Both the position numbers and the translations under genes were made by a program. A DNA stretch of 64,000 nucleotides from the NCBI GenBank assembly GCA_965238045.1, contig CBDEGU010000012.1, forward strand, positions 868,001-932,000, written 5' to 3'. Each line of letters begins with the position of its first letter. Positions within the stretch are counted from its first letter, which is position 1. The DNA comes from CBDEGU01 sp965238045. GTDB taxonomy: Bacteria > Acidobacteriota > Terriglobia > Bryobacterales > UBA6623. Under the pieces are notes generated by a model. The model saw only the letters and a program-made list of their open reading frames with translations, was not told where the DNA came from and did no database searches. Below are positions 24,695-33,146 of the stretch, piece by piece.

Positions 24695-25213
24695 CTAGCG
24701 GGCGACTTCCCAGGCCAGATGCCGCAATTCCGGAGCAATCAGTTTTTCCCACGCCAGCGCCACCGCCGCCGGTGAGCCGGGCGTCGAAATAATCACCGTG
24801 CCCCGGCTCACCCCAGCCACGGCGCGGGAAAACATCGCCGCCGCGCCCACTTGCTCATAGCTGAGCATGCGAAAAATCTCGCCGAAGCCGGGCAGGGTCT
24901 TCTCCAGTTTGCGGCTGACCACGTCGAAGGTCCGGTCTCGTCGCGAGATTCCGGTCCCGCCGTTGAGCAAGATGATCCGCACATCGGGGTCGTCGCAGAG
25001 TTCACTCAAAGCGGCCTCGACCTGTTCGGGTTCATCGCGAAGGATGCGGCACGAGTGCACCCGGTCGCCCGATTGTTCAATCTCCGCCCGCAGGTAGCGG
25101 CCATTGACGTCGGTTTCCGCCGTGCGGGTATCGCTGATCGTGACGATGGCGACCGTGACCGGACCCTTGTCGCTGGCTTTTTTCTTGTGTTCGCTGCTGC
25201 TGGCCGAAGGCAT
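24695..25213 (-). CDS. moaB: MoaB/Mog-type molybdopterin adenylyltransferase family protein
   Basis: The 172-aa product shows the MogA/MoaB fold: VTVAIVTISDTRTAETDVNG, ILRDEPEQVEAALSEL, the substrate-loop Asp region IILLNGGTGISRRDRTFDVV, and GFGEIFRMLSYEQVGAAAMF with SRAVAGVSRGTVIISTPGSP. These enzymes adenylylate molybdopterin before metal insertion. No other cofactor gene is nearby. I start at the Met with a MPSASSSEHKKK leader; an upstream extension is possible. Confidence 0.9.
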   Translation of the reverse strand: MPSASSSEHKKKASDKGPVTVAIVTISDTRTAETDVNGRYLRAEIEQSGDRVHSCRILRDEPEQVEAALSELCDDPDVRIILLNGGTGISRRDRTFDVVSRKLEKTLPGFGEIFRMLSYEQVGAAAMFSRAVAGVSRGTVIISTPGSPAAVALAWEKLIAPELRHLAWEVAR

Positions 25214-25351
25214 GGGAGACTTCTCAGCATCGCGAACTCGGCCTGCCCGGCGCAATACCGCGAGTTGTCAGTTCCAGCGCAAGTGGGGTAAGGATAGTAG
25301 GAGCGCCCGAGAAGCGAGTCTTCCGGCGAACCATCCTCAAGGAGGCACGAG

Positions 25352-25915
25352 ATGAGATCCGTCGATTGCGAGGTTACATTATTATTGGGCCGAATGCGTT
25401 TCGTCTGGTTGCTCGCCGCCGCCTTGATTTCTCCCGCCGCGGCGCCGGCGGCCGGCAGCTACGCCGTGACCACCCTGCTGCTGGTGCGGCATGCGGAAAA
25501 GGCCGAGTCACCCAAGGACGACCCGCCGCTCACCGCCGCCGGCCACCACCGGGCCGAGGCGCTGCTGGCGCTGGCCCGCCGGGCGGGGGTCGAGGCGATC
25601 TTCGCCACCAACCGCATTCGCACCCAGCAAACGGTGCGGCCCGCCGCCAGTGCCGCTGGTCTGAAAATCACTATCCTCGACATCCGGGATGTCGACTCCC
25701 TGGTGGCCGCCATTCTGAACCGCCACCAGGGCCAGGTCGTTCTGGCGGCTGGGCACAGCAGCACGGTGCCGAAGATTATCGAAAGCTTGGGCGCCGGGAC
25801 GATTCCTCCGCTCCAGGAAACCGACTACGACAACTTCTTCGTTGTGACCGTATACGCCCCCGGCAAGGCGAAGGTGCTCCGCCTCAAGTACGGCGAATCC
25901 ACCAGCGGACCATGA
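25352..25915 (+). CDS. exported histidine phosphatase-family protein
   Basis: A signal sequence (RFVWLLAAALISPAAAPAAG) precedes a phosphoglycerate-mutase/SixA-type domain. TTLLLVRHAEKAESPKDDPP carries the nucleophilic His in the RHAEK motif, and VLAAGHSSTVPKIIESLG supplies the second catalytic His. Size (187 aa) and lack of an insertion match small periplasmic phosphatases. The ATG at 25352 is preceded by AAGGAGG. It overlaps the next gene through ATGA, so the two are translationally coupled. Confidence 0.85.
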   Translation: MRSVDCEVTLLLGRMRFVWLLAAALISPAAAPAAGSYAVTTLLLVRHAEKAESPKDDPPLTAAGHHRAEALLALARRAGVEAIFATNRIRTQQTVRPAASAAGLKITILDIRDVDSLVAAILNRHQGQVVLAAGHSSTVPKIIESLGAGTIPPLQETDYDNFFVVTVYAPGKAKVLRLKYGESTSGP

Positions 25916-27033
25916 ACATGGAAAGGAAGGCGAACGGCGAGACCCTGCCCGGCAAGGAGATAATGTCCAGCAAAGAGACCCCGCGCGCCAAAGAGATGAT
26001 GTCCGGCCAAGAGACCCTCCCCTCGGCGGACCCGGAAGCCGAAATCATCGAGCGCCTGCTCGACGGATTCCGTGCATCGAAAGCCATGTTTGCCGCCGTG
26101 GCCTTGGGAGTCTTCGAGAGCCTGCACGCCGATCCGGCGACCTCTCGCGAGCTTTCCGCGCGACTCGACCTGCCCGAACACGCGCTCGCGAGACTCCTGG
26201 GCGCCTGCACCGCCCTTGGCCTGCTCTCCATCCAGGACGGCCGCTATCACAACCAGCCCGCGGCGACCCGCTTTCTGCGCCGCGAGAGTTCGGAAACCAT
26301 GACCGGCTACATCCAGTATTCCGACCGCGTACTCTTCCCACTCTGGAGCCACCTGGAGGACGCTCTGCGGGAAGGCTCGCATCGCTGGGAACAAGAGTTC
26401 GGAGGCAAGCGCGTGCTGTTCGATCGCTTCTTCTCCACCGAGCAGGAAAAGCGGACCTTCCTCTCCGGCATGCACGGCGGAGGACTGCTCAGTTCACCGG
26501 CCGCCGTTGCGGCCTTCGACCTGAGCCGTTTTCAAACCATGGCCGACCTCGGCGGCGGTACCGGCCACCTGGTGATCGAGGCTTGCAAGCGATATCCGAA
26601 CCTGCGCGGCTGGGTGTTCGATCTGCCCGCGGTCGGCCCTGTTACGGCCGAATACATCGCCGCCGCCGGCCTCGAGGGACGGATCAAGTTCGCTGCCGGC
26701 GATTTCTTCACCGACCCCTTCCCGGCGGCCGATCTCTGCGCCATGGGGCGCATCCTCCATGACTGGTCCGATGAGAAAGTACGCCTGCTGCTCGAGAAGA
26801 TTTTCCTCCACCTCGGCGACGGAGGCGCGCTGCTGATTTGCGAGAAATTACTAAGCGAGAAACGCGACGGGCCGGCGACTGCTTATCTGCAGTCACTCAA
26901 CATGCTAGTTTGCACCGAGGGGCGCGAGCGCACGCCCGGTGAATACGAAGCGCTCGTGAAGTCGGCCGGGTTCAAGACGTTCGCTTATCGCCGAACCGGC
27001 CGGCCGCTCGACGTGATGCTGGCGACGAAGTAG
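25912..27033 (+). CDS. O-methyltransferase (acetylserotonin/hydroxyneurosporene type)
   Basis: The 373-aa protein begins with a polar, Met/Glu-rich leader of about 38 residues. Next is the winged-helix dimerisation domain (FRASKAMFAAVALGVFESLH, PATSRELSARLDLPEHALAR). The SAM domain has MADLGGGTGHLVIEACKRYP, WVFDLPAVG, FFTDPFPAADLCAMGRILHD with the catalytic His in ILHDWSDEK, and GGALLICEKLLSE. It methylates a small hydroxylated compound, substrate unknown. It forms an operon with the upstream phosphatase and the GT2 gene 17 bp downstream. Confidence 0.88.
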   Translation: MNMERKANGETLPGKEIMSSKETPRAKEMMSGQETLPSADPEAEIIERLLDGFRASKAMFAAVALGVFESLHADPATSRELSARLDLPEHALARLLGACTALGLLSIQDGRYHNQPAATRFLRRESSETMTGYIQYSDRVLFPLWSHLEDALREGSHRWEQEFGGKRVLFDRFFSTEQEKRTFLSGMHGGGLLSSPAAVAAFDLSRFQTMADLGGGTGHLVIEACKRYPNLRGWVFDLPAVGPVTAEYIAAAGLEGRIKFAAGDFFTDPFPAADLCAMGRILHDWSDEKVRLLLEKIFLHLGDGGALLICEKLLSEKRDGPATAYLQSLNMLVCTEGRERTPGEYEALVKSAGFKTFAYRRTGRPLDVMLATK

Positions 27034-27050
27034 GTTGCGGGTTCCATCCA

Positions 27051-28061
27051 GTGAGAATCAGCGTCGTCCTCCCGGTCCGCGACGAAGAGAGCCTTCTCGA
27101 AGAGGCGCTCGATTCACTCCTCCGGCAGAGTGAGCGTGACTTCGAAGTCATCGCCGTCTCCGACGGCTCAAACGGCGGCGCCGGCGAGGTGCTCGCGCGG
27201 TTCGCCGCCCGCGACCGGCGAATCAAGCCGGTACACCAAGCGCGCTCCGGGATCGTCGCGGCGCTCAATCGCGGCCTGCGCCAGGCCCGGGGCACCTACA
27301 TCGCCCGCATGGACGCTGATGACATCTGCCGCCCCGAGCGTCTCGCTCTGCAAGCGGATTTCTTAGACCGCGAGCCCAACATCGGCCTGGTCGGCAGCCG
27401 GGTCGAATATCTCGGCGACGCCAACAAAAACGAGGGCCTGGCTCATTTCGTGCGCTGGAGCAACTCGCTCATCGCGCCTCGCGACATCTCCCTCTATCGA
27501 TTCGTCGAATCCCCCCTCATTCATCCCAGCGTCATGTTCCGGCGCGAGCTGCCCAAGCGCTTCGGCCCCTACCGTGACGGCCCCTTTCCCGAGGACTACG
27601 AATTATGGTTGCGCTGGATGGAGAGGGGTGTTCACATGGCCAAACTCGAGGAGACGCTGCTCGAATGGCGGGACCGGCCCGGCCGTCTCACGCACACCGA
27701 TCCGCGCTATTCCGTCGATGCGTTTTACCAAACCAAAGCGCCCTATCTCTACCGCTGGCTCGAACGTCACAACGCGCATCATCCGGCGGTGATCGTGTGG
27801 GGGTCGGGACGCACGTCCCGCCAGCGCCTGCGCTTTCTGACTGGCCTGGGCATCCGGGTGGAAGCTTTTGTCGATATCGACCCGCGCAAAGTGGGCCACC
27901 GCATCGGCGGGGCCGAAGTGATCTGGCCCGGCGCCCTGCCCGCTCCAGGACGCTGCTTCGTGCTGGGGTGGGTCGCATCCCGCGGCGCGCGGGAAGACAT
28001 CGAGCGGGAACTCCGCAAGCGAGGTTTCCGCCGTGGGATCGACTACCTACCGTGCGCTTAG
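27051..28061 (+). CDS. family 2 glycosyltransferase with C-terminal Rossmann-like domain
   Basis: GT-A motifs are clear: RISVVLPVRDEESLLEEALD, IAVSDGS, LNRGLRQARGTYIARMDADD (DxD) and the acceptor-side FPEDYELWLRW. After about residue 240 a second domain begins (HHPAVIVWGSGRTSRQRLRF, VDIDPRKVGHRIGG) and resembles a nucleotide-binding sugar-sensing module also found behind some GT2 domains. The acceptor is unknown; surface glycan synthesis is likely. Translation starts at a GTG. Confidence 0.88.
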   Translation: MRISVVLPVRDEESLLEEALDSLLRQSERDFEVIAVSDGSNGGAGEVLARFAARDRRIKPVHQARSGIVAALNRGLRQARGTYIARMDADDICRPERLALQADFLDREPNIGLVGSRVEYLGDANKNEGLAHFVRWSNSLIAPRDISLYRFVESPLIHPSVMFRRELPKRFGPYRDGPFPEDYELWLRWMERGVHMAKLEETLLEWRDRPGRLTHTDPRYSVDAFYQTKAPYLYRWLERHNAHHPAVIVWGSGRTSRQRLRFLTGLGIRVEAFVDIDPRKVGHRIGGAEVIWPGALPAPGRCFVLGWVASRGAREDIERELRKRGFRRGIDYLPCA

Positions 28062-28105
28062 GCCGAGGGGGGAACCGACTGGCTGCCGGGCAACCCGCTG
28101 ACACA

Positions 28106-28270
28106 ATGTCGAAGAATGGAATGGACCCCAAAAGCGAGACCGGTAAAGAAGGGGCAAAGAAACCGGGAACGGTAAGGAGGTTGCTGAACTCCCGCCTAGC
28201 CACTGAAGGCGCGGGCGTTGGCTTCGAACCCCGGCAAGGCCAGCCCCACGACGACGCGCCAGATCTTTAG
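28106..28270 (+). CDS. possible small protein (54 aa)
   Basis: An ATG-initiated frame encodes a charged peptide (MSKNGMDPKSETGKEGAKKP, then VRRLLNSRLATEGAG and an acidic end). No family is recognised. It follows the GT2 gene closely on the same strand, but ribosome-binding context is weak. Confidence 0.25.
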   Translation: MSKNGMDPKSETGKEGAKKPGTVRRLLNSRLATEGAGVGFEPRQGQPHDDAPDL

Positions 28271-28516
28271 CGCCGGATGCTCCTGGCCGATCAGGCGTTC
28301 TACATCGGGCGGCTGGGGCCGCATCTGGTTGCGATCAAGGGGAAGATAGCGAAGCGGGATACAGTCTCGGGGAGAGAATAGCTCTAACTATATCAGAGGG
28401 TTGGACCCATGAGGCCCCTTAAATTGAACTCTCGGAAACTTTTTCACAGCTTCCAGGCCTTGACCGTCGTCCCTATCACGCGTAAATTGCCCCTCTGCGG
28501 AATCGACGAATGGCGT

Positions 28517-28554
28517 TCTGCGACTCACTGCCGTTCGTGCGGCGAGAGTTAGCG
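28517..28554 (-). repeat. dispersed repeat R, short inverted copy
   Basis: The complement of 28517-28554 reads CTAACTCTCGCCGCACGAAC followed by GGCAGTGAGTCGCAGA, matching the middle of R copies 1 and 2. It overlaps the last bases of the yhhQ gene, so the transporter stop codon lies within the repeat. Confidence 0.7.
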
Positions 28555-29337
28555 TAACTGCCCATCGAACTCGTAATCTTTCCTCCTCGTGAGTACCCAG
28601 ACACCTAAGTAACAAATTGGCGTGTCAAGTAACGCGATAAATAATTTGATGACATACTGACCAATAATTATATCGAGGACCTGCTCGAAGGGGACCACAC
28701 CAATGAATGCGATACTTGCAAAAAGCACCGTGTCAATACCCTGTGATATGAATGTCGACGCGTTGTTTCGTATCCAGAGCACACCAAAGCAAATTGGCGT
28801 GTCAAGTAACGCGATAAATGACATACTGACCAATGAATGCGCAACCGTGTCAATACCCTGTGATATGAATGTCGACGCGTTGTTTCGTATCCAGAGCACA
28901 CCAAAGCCTGGAGCAAGCCGCTTGATAAAGTGAAAAATCTCAACGTCGATCAACTGACTAGTAAGAAAAGCGCAAGTGCTGGCAAAGAACACCCGGGCAG
29001 ACGCACCCAACACGTTGGCATACTCACCCTGGTCGAGCCAGAATTCGGCGGGAGAAATCTGGACCGAAAGCCAAATAAATCCACCTACTAGAACATTTGC
29101 AAGAAATCCCATCCATATAACTTGCTGCGTGGCTCGCTTTCCGAAAACGTCGCTGAGAACATCAGTGTAAAGGAACGTAATTGGATAAGCAAGGGCACCT
29201 ACAGACAGGGAGAATCCCACTATAGACACAATTTTGCCCCCTGTCACGTTTGCTGCAACAACTGACGCGATGAAAGCTGTGACTAGCACAGCAACCGGTA
29301 GGTCTAGCCGCATGTCTCCGGATCTTGACTGTACCAT
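28549..29337 (-). CDS. yhhQ: queuosine-precursor transporter (YhhQ/VUT family) with internal duplication
   Basis: The family signature is complete: VVAANVTGGKIVSIVGFSLS, GALAYPITFLYTDVLSDVFG, FASTCAFLTSQLIDVEIFHF, VLWIRNNASTFISQGIDTV and FIALLDTPICYLGVWVLTRR. YhhQ proteins import preQ0/preQ1 across the inner membrane. A normal member has about 220 aa; this one has 262 because a 39-residue segment (FGVLWIRNNASTFISQGIDT onward) is present twice in frame, which would disturb the membrane topology. It is the last gene of the operon that starts at 33502. A start at MRLDLPVAV (29313) is equally possible. Confidence 0.88.
   Translation of the reverse strand: MVQSRSGDMRLDLPVAVLVTAFIASVVAANVTGGKIVSIVGFSLSVGALAYPITFLYTDVLSDVFGKRATQQVIWMGFLANVLVGGFIWLSVQISPAEFWLDQGEYANVLGASARVFFASTCAFLTSQLIDVEIFHFIKRLAPGFGVLWIRNNASTFISQGIDTVAHSLVSMSFIALLDTPICFGVLWIRNNASTFISQGIDTVLFASIAFIGVVPFEQVLDIIIGQYVIKLFIALLDTPICYLGVWVLTRRKDYEFDGQLR
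28727..28907. repeat. 64-bp direct repeat inside yhhQ, 117-bp period
   Basis: Bases 28727-28790 recur without change at 28844-28907. The 53 bp between them copy a segment found downstream at 28612-28660 (minus 8-9 bp) and then CCAATGAATGCG from 28700. The result is a mosaic tandem duplication that keeps the reading frame (39 codons). Confidence 0.9.
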
Positions 29338-29461
29338 TGCTTTCCGCTCCTAGCAGTGTGTCCGAGCATTAACATCTCTGACTAAATGAAGTATTGCTGG
29401 CGCCGCCAAACTACAAGATATGCTGGCATTCGAAGTCATTTTTTGAATACTCGGACAGACT

Positions 29462-29917
29462 TCAGCCATTTTCCAGTACTTCCCAGTTCAAGTTAAACCG
29501 CTCTAGTGGCTCCGTCACTGCCACGGTGCTCACTCGCCGGACGACTGGTTCTACGATTTGAGATTTGATTGCCTCGACCTGGTCACGAGGAATCTCAACA
29601 AAGGACTTTGACCGACCAACATCGTATTTCCTTTTTAGCGTCCCGAAAGATCTACCGCTACCGACAATCACCGCTTGGTGTCCAGATACTGCCAACAGGC
29701 CCTTCGGCGGAACGATGTGAATCACTTTCTTCTGAGCTTCCACGGGTACGTTTGATATTTCGCCGAGTTTTCGACGAAGCTGATTGACCCGACTCACATT
29801 GGAGCAAAAAAGCAAATAGCGAACTCCACGGTCCAGGTTAGTGCAAAGAGAGGCGAAATATCTTGTCAACTCCTCAAATTCGTTCGAGAATACAGCGACA
29901 ACCGCCTCGTCTCTAAT
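29462..29917 (-). pseudogene. unknown gene X3 of the QueD-like/YhhQ operon, 3' part
   Basis: It encodes the C-terminal 151 residues (IRDEAVVAVFSNEFEELTRY to LERFNLNWEVLENG). Alternating hydrophobic strands and helices (VRYLLFCSNVSRVNQLRRKL, KVIHIVPPKGLLAVSGHQAV) suggest an alpha/beta domain of a kind I cannot name. IS1595 copy E3 separates it from its 5' part at 30963-31490, with the duplication ATCTCGTA on both sides. Joined, the two parts form 984 nt, an uninterrupted 327-aa protein. Confidence 0.75.
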
Positions 29918-29925
29918 ATCTCGTA

Positions 29926-30962
29926 GATCGGTATTCACTTGACTCAGGTATTTTGAAATAGCCCCTACATGTTGTGGTTGTCCGTAGCATGTGTTGCGGT
30001 GCCTCCGACCAGCGACTTGTAGGGCACCGGTTGGACGGCGACGGCCTGCTGCACCAGGCGGTAGAAGAGCTTGCCTCGACTTCTGGACTTGCGGCGGTTG
30101 AAGCGGAAGGTGAATTCGTCGAGGTAGGAGTCGAGATGCTCGTGGCTGACGGCTCCTTGATGCGTACCCAGTATCCAGCGCTTCAGCAACGACACCACGC
30201 GATGAACGCGGGGGAGCAGTTCCGAGGCCCGCGCCGGTTGCCCGTCCAGGTAGCTCACCTCGTGGCGATAGCCGTCGCTTTCGAGTGGCCCGTAACCCAG
30301 CCAACCGTCGGTGTGGACCACGCTGCCGGGTTCGACCGACTCGCCAACGAAGGCCATCAAGCTGTCCCCGGAGGCGTTCGGAATCGTGCGCATCCGAATT
30401 CGTCCGATGCCTGCGCCATCTTCCTCGGCCGCTACTGCAATCAGCGCTTTCGCGTCGGTTTGGCGGCCCCGCACGCCCTCCTCCAGGGCTCCTAAGTAGG
30501 TCTCGTCAACCTCAACGCGCCCGCTGAGCCGGTCGCGTCCGGGCCGTACCATAGCGCGCCGGAGCTTGTGCAACCAAGTCCAGGCCGTCTTGTAGCTGCC
30601 CAGGCCCAACGCTCGTTGCAATCCCAGTGCGCTGGCCCCGTTCTTCTGGCTGGTGAGCCACCACATGGCTCGAAACCAGCTCTGGAGCGGTTTGCGGGTG
30701 TCTTGAAATATTGTGCCTGCCGTGGCCGAAGCTTGATGCCCGCAACTGGCGCACTGCAGCAGCACCGTGCGTACCGCCCAGGTTTTGTTATGCCCGCATC
30801 GCGGACAACGAAAACCCTCCGGCCAGCGGAGTTGACACAGATACTCCCGACAGGCCTGCTCGTTGGCGAAACGCGCCTCGAACTCGGCCAGATTCCGCGG
30901 ATAATCTTCCATTTCCCAAGATCCTACATCTTGTGGTCACCTGAGTCAAGTGAATACCCATC
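29926..30962 (-). mobile_element. IS1595-family element E3
   Basis: The 1037-bp element has ends GATCGGTATTCACTTGACTC (one mismatch to the consensus) and the inverse of GATGGGTATTCACTTGACTC, flanked by ATCTCGTA at 29918-29925 and 30963-30970. It belongs to the same sequence subtype as E5 and differs from E1/E4 at several transposase residues. It interrupts gene X3. Confidence 0.93.
29965..30912 (-). CDS. IS1595 transposase (E3, intact)
   Basis: The 315-aa enzyme has an N-terminal zinc ribbon (FRCPRCGHNKTW, LQCASCGHQAS), a helical linker (GTIFQDTRKPLQSWFRAMWW) and the ISXO2 domain with VEVDETYLG and VVHTDGWLGYGPLES. The C-terminal part is LLKRWILGTHQGAVSHEHLD. It is full length, so this copy could mobilise E5. 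Confidence 0.93.
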   Translation of the reverse strand: MEDYPRNLAEFEARFANEQACREYLCQLRWPEGFRCPRCGHNKTWAVRTVLLQCASCGHQASATAGTIFQDTRKPLQSWFRAMWWLTSQKNGASALGLQRALGLGSYKTAWTWLHKLRRAMVRPGRDRLSGRVEVDETYLGALEEGVRGRQTDAKALIAVAAEEDGAGIGRIRMRTIPNASGDSLMAFVGESVEPGSVVHTDGWLGYGPLESDGYRHEVSYLDGQPARASELLPRVHRVVSLLKRWILGTHQGAVSHEHLDSYLDEFTFRFNRRKSRSRGKLFYRLVQQAVAVQPVPYKSLVGGTATHATDNHNM

Positions 30963-31490
30963 ATCTCGTAATCGATCCTCATACTCCGCTATAGTCAATT
31001 GCTCCCGCATGAGTTCTTTGTCCAGTAGGAGTACAGCGTCAAGCAGCACATCGCGCGTCTGGCGTGTTTCATAACTTGCTTTTGATACCCGATCCACATG
31101 AGCCGGAAGTAAATCAGCAACAATTCGAAGGGCCACCTCAAGCGACCCGCCGACCTCCAAGTACTTGGTCAAACTGCCAAGCTCACGGATATCGGAGGGC
31201 CTATCGGCTCCCGTAATCTGCGGTATCGTCGGAGTTATGCCGGTCGTCAGACTCATTTGATCAGCCCACTTCCAAAGAATCGGGCGACAGTATTCCCGGT
31301 GCGGCAAAAGTCGTAGCCGAGCAGCAGCCAGTGCTAGTTCTTCTAGAGAACGAGCCACTCTATTTCTAGTGGGCTGATCTATGTCCAAGCCAGGGTGAAG
31401 CTTGTCACCAAACTCGCCTTCGAACTCCCGTTCGAGTTGCATAAATCGTTGGTAGCGTTTGATGTCGCGCTTCAAGGCAGCGTCCGTCAT
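30963..31490 (-). pseudogene. unknown gene X3 of the QueD-like/YhhQ operon, 5' part
   Basis: The ATG at 31490 overlaps the TGA of gene X2 as ATGA, showing translational coupling. The N-terminal 176 residues are helical and charged (MTDAALKRDIKRYQRFMQLE, EELALAAARLRLLPHREYCR, VSKASYETRQTRDVLLDAVL) and end RLRD at the E3 junction. No named domain is visible. See the 3' part for the reconstructed protein. Confidence 0.75.
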
Positions 31491-31993
31491 ACCGAGAAAC
31501 CTCCGATCTGACCCAGGAGCTCCAGTTGAGCCTCCGACAGAACTTTGATCCTCAGGTCTGCCATTCGGTACAGTGAGTTAACTGCTTCCTTGAATGGCTC
31601 AAGGTTGGCTTTTACCTTCGACTCATCAGAGTCAGCGAGGGCTTGTTTGACCCTTTCCGCTCTGCTGCGGATATCGGTAATGCTTCTCCCGGCCTCAACA
31701 TCGCCTTGTATGAATTCGCCGTGCGCGCTCTCGAGTTGGTAAGCAATGTCATGGAGCAGGCCGTCATTACCGCACCGCGTGTCCCATATCTTGGTGGCTG
31801 CTGGCCAATCTCGGAGCGAGGTCTTAGTCCTGACCTTATCTAGGTCCGTCGCAACGATGTTTGGCCAAGTATTGTGAAAAACGTGGTGGAGGTTTTTCCA
31901 GGCAGCGAGTTTGCGTGCATTTGTCAGGAGACTGGGTAGTACGTGATCGAGAAGCGTGATCTCTTGTTTTGACCGCTCCAGCAGGTCAACCAA
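31487..31993 (-). pseudogene. membrane-anchored helical gene X2, 3' part
   Basis: It encodes the C-terminal 168 residues, beginning LVDLLERSKQEITLLDHVLP after the E4 duplication TTCTTCCA. The rest is all-helical (NARKLAAWKNLHHVFHNTWP, TDIRSRAERVKQALADSDES) and ends GQIGGFSV. Joined to 33039-33146 the gene is 615 nt, 204 aa, in a single frame. The family is unknown. Confidence 0.75.
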
Positions 31994-32001
31994 TTCTTCC
32001 A

Positions 32002-33038
32002 GATGGGTATTCACTTGACTCAGGTATTTTGAAATGGCCCCTACATGTTGTGGTTGTCCGTAGCGCGTGTTGCGGTGCCTCCGACCAGCGACTTGTAGGG
32101 CGCCGGTTGGACGGCGACGGCCTGCTGAACCAGGCGGTAGAAGAGCTTGCCTCGGCTTCTGGACTTGCGGCGGTTGAAGCGGAAGGTGAATTCGTCGAGG
32201 TAGTAGTCGAGATGCTCGTGGCTGACGGCTCCTTGATGCGTACCCAGTATCCAACGCTTCAGTAACGACACCACGCGATGCACGCGGGGGAGCAGTTGAG
32301 AGGCTCGTGCCGGTTGCCCGTCCAGGTAGCTCACCTCGTGGCGATAGCCGTCGCTTTCGAGTGGCTCGTATCCCAGCCAGCCGTCCGTGTGGACCACGCT
32401 GCCGGGTTCGACCGACTCGCCGACGAAGGCCATCAAGCTGTCCCCAGAGGCGTTCGGAATCGTGCGCATCCGAACTCGTCCGATGCCGGCGCCATCTTCC
32501 TCGGCCGCTACTACAATCAGCGCTTTCGCGTCGGTTTGGCGGCCCCGCACGCCCTCCTCCAGGGCTCCTAAGTAAGTCTCGTCAACCTCAACGCGCCCGC
32601 TGAGGCGATCACGTCCGGGCCGCACCATAGCGCGCCGAAGCTTGTGCAACCAAGTCCAGGCCGTCTTGTAGCTGCCCAGGCCCAACACCCGCTGCAATCC
32701 CAATGCACTCGCCCCGTTCTTCTGGCTGGTGAGCCACCACATTGCTCGAAACCAACTCTGGAGCGGCTTGCGGGTGTCTTGAAAGATTGTGCCTGCTGTC
32801 GCCGAAGCTTGATGCCCGCAGCTTGCACACTGCAGCAGCACCGTGCGCACCGCCCAGGTTTTGTCATGCCCGCATCGCGGACAACGAAAACCCTCCGGCC
32901 AGCGGAGTTGACACAGATACTCCCGACAGGCCTGCTCGCTAGCGAAACGCGCCTCGAACTCGGCCAAATTCCGGGGATAATCTTCCATCGCCCAAGATCC
33001 TACATCTTGGGGTCACCTGAGTCAAGTAAATACCCATC
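32002..33038 (-). mobile_element. IS1595-family element E4
   Basis: The 1037-bp element is bounded by GATGGGTATTCACTTGACTC and the inverse of GATGGGTATTTACTTGACTC, with TTCTTCCA duplicated at 31994-32001 and 33039-33046. It carries the same end variants and transposase residues as E1, so E1 and E4 are recent sisters. It interrupts gene X2. Confidence 0.93.
32041..32988 (-). CDS. IS1595 transposase (E4, intact)
   Basis: It is a 315-aa IS1595 enzyme, the uninterrupted counterpart of the E1 gene. It differs from E3 at a handful of positions (RVLGLG for RALGLG, DYYLDE for DSYLDE, APYKSL for VPYKSL). Zinc ribbon and catalytic Asp motifs are intact, so E1 and E4 ends can still be acted on. Confidence 0.93.
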   Translation of the reverse strand: MEDYPRNLAEFEARFASEQACREYLCQLRWPEGFRCPRCGHDKTWAVRTVLLQCASCGHQASATAGTIFQDTRKPLQSWFRAMWWLTSQKNGASALGLQRVLGLGSYKTAWTWLHKLRRAMVRPGRDRLSGRVEVDETYLGALEEGVRGRQTDAKALIVVAAEEDGAGIGRVRMRTIPNASGDSLMAFVGESVEPGSVVHTDGWLGYEPLESDGYRHEVSYLDGQPARASQLLPRVHRVVSLLKRWILGTHQGAVSHEHLDYYLDEFTFRFNRRKSRSRGKLFYRLVQQAVAVQPAPYKSLVGGTATRATDNHNM

Positions 33039-33146
33039 TTCTTCCAATTGCGAGCGGAGCTCGCGGCGGGAACTGTTGGTCTGGAGTTCGGTTTTTATCT
33101 TGATACACAGCGCGACGGCGGCAACCAATAATGATAGATCTAACAT
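33039..33146 (-). pseudogene. membrane-anchored helical gene X2, 5' part
   Basis: It starts at ATG 33146 with AGGAG about 9 nt upstream and overlaps the QueD-like gene's stop by 7 nt. Residues MLDLSLLVAAVALCIKIKTE form an N-terminal membrane helix, followed by a charged helix ending LRSQLEE, where E4 enters. The protein is therefore membrane-tethered with a cytoplasmic helical body. Confidence 0.75.
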
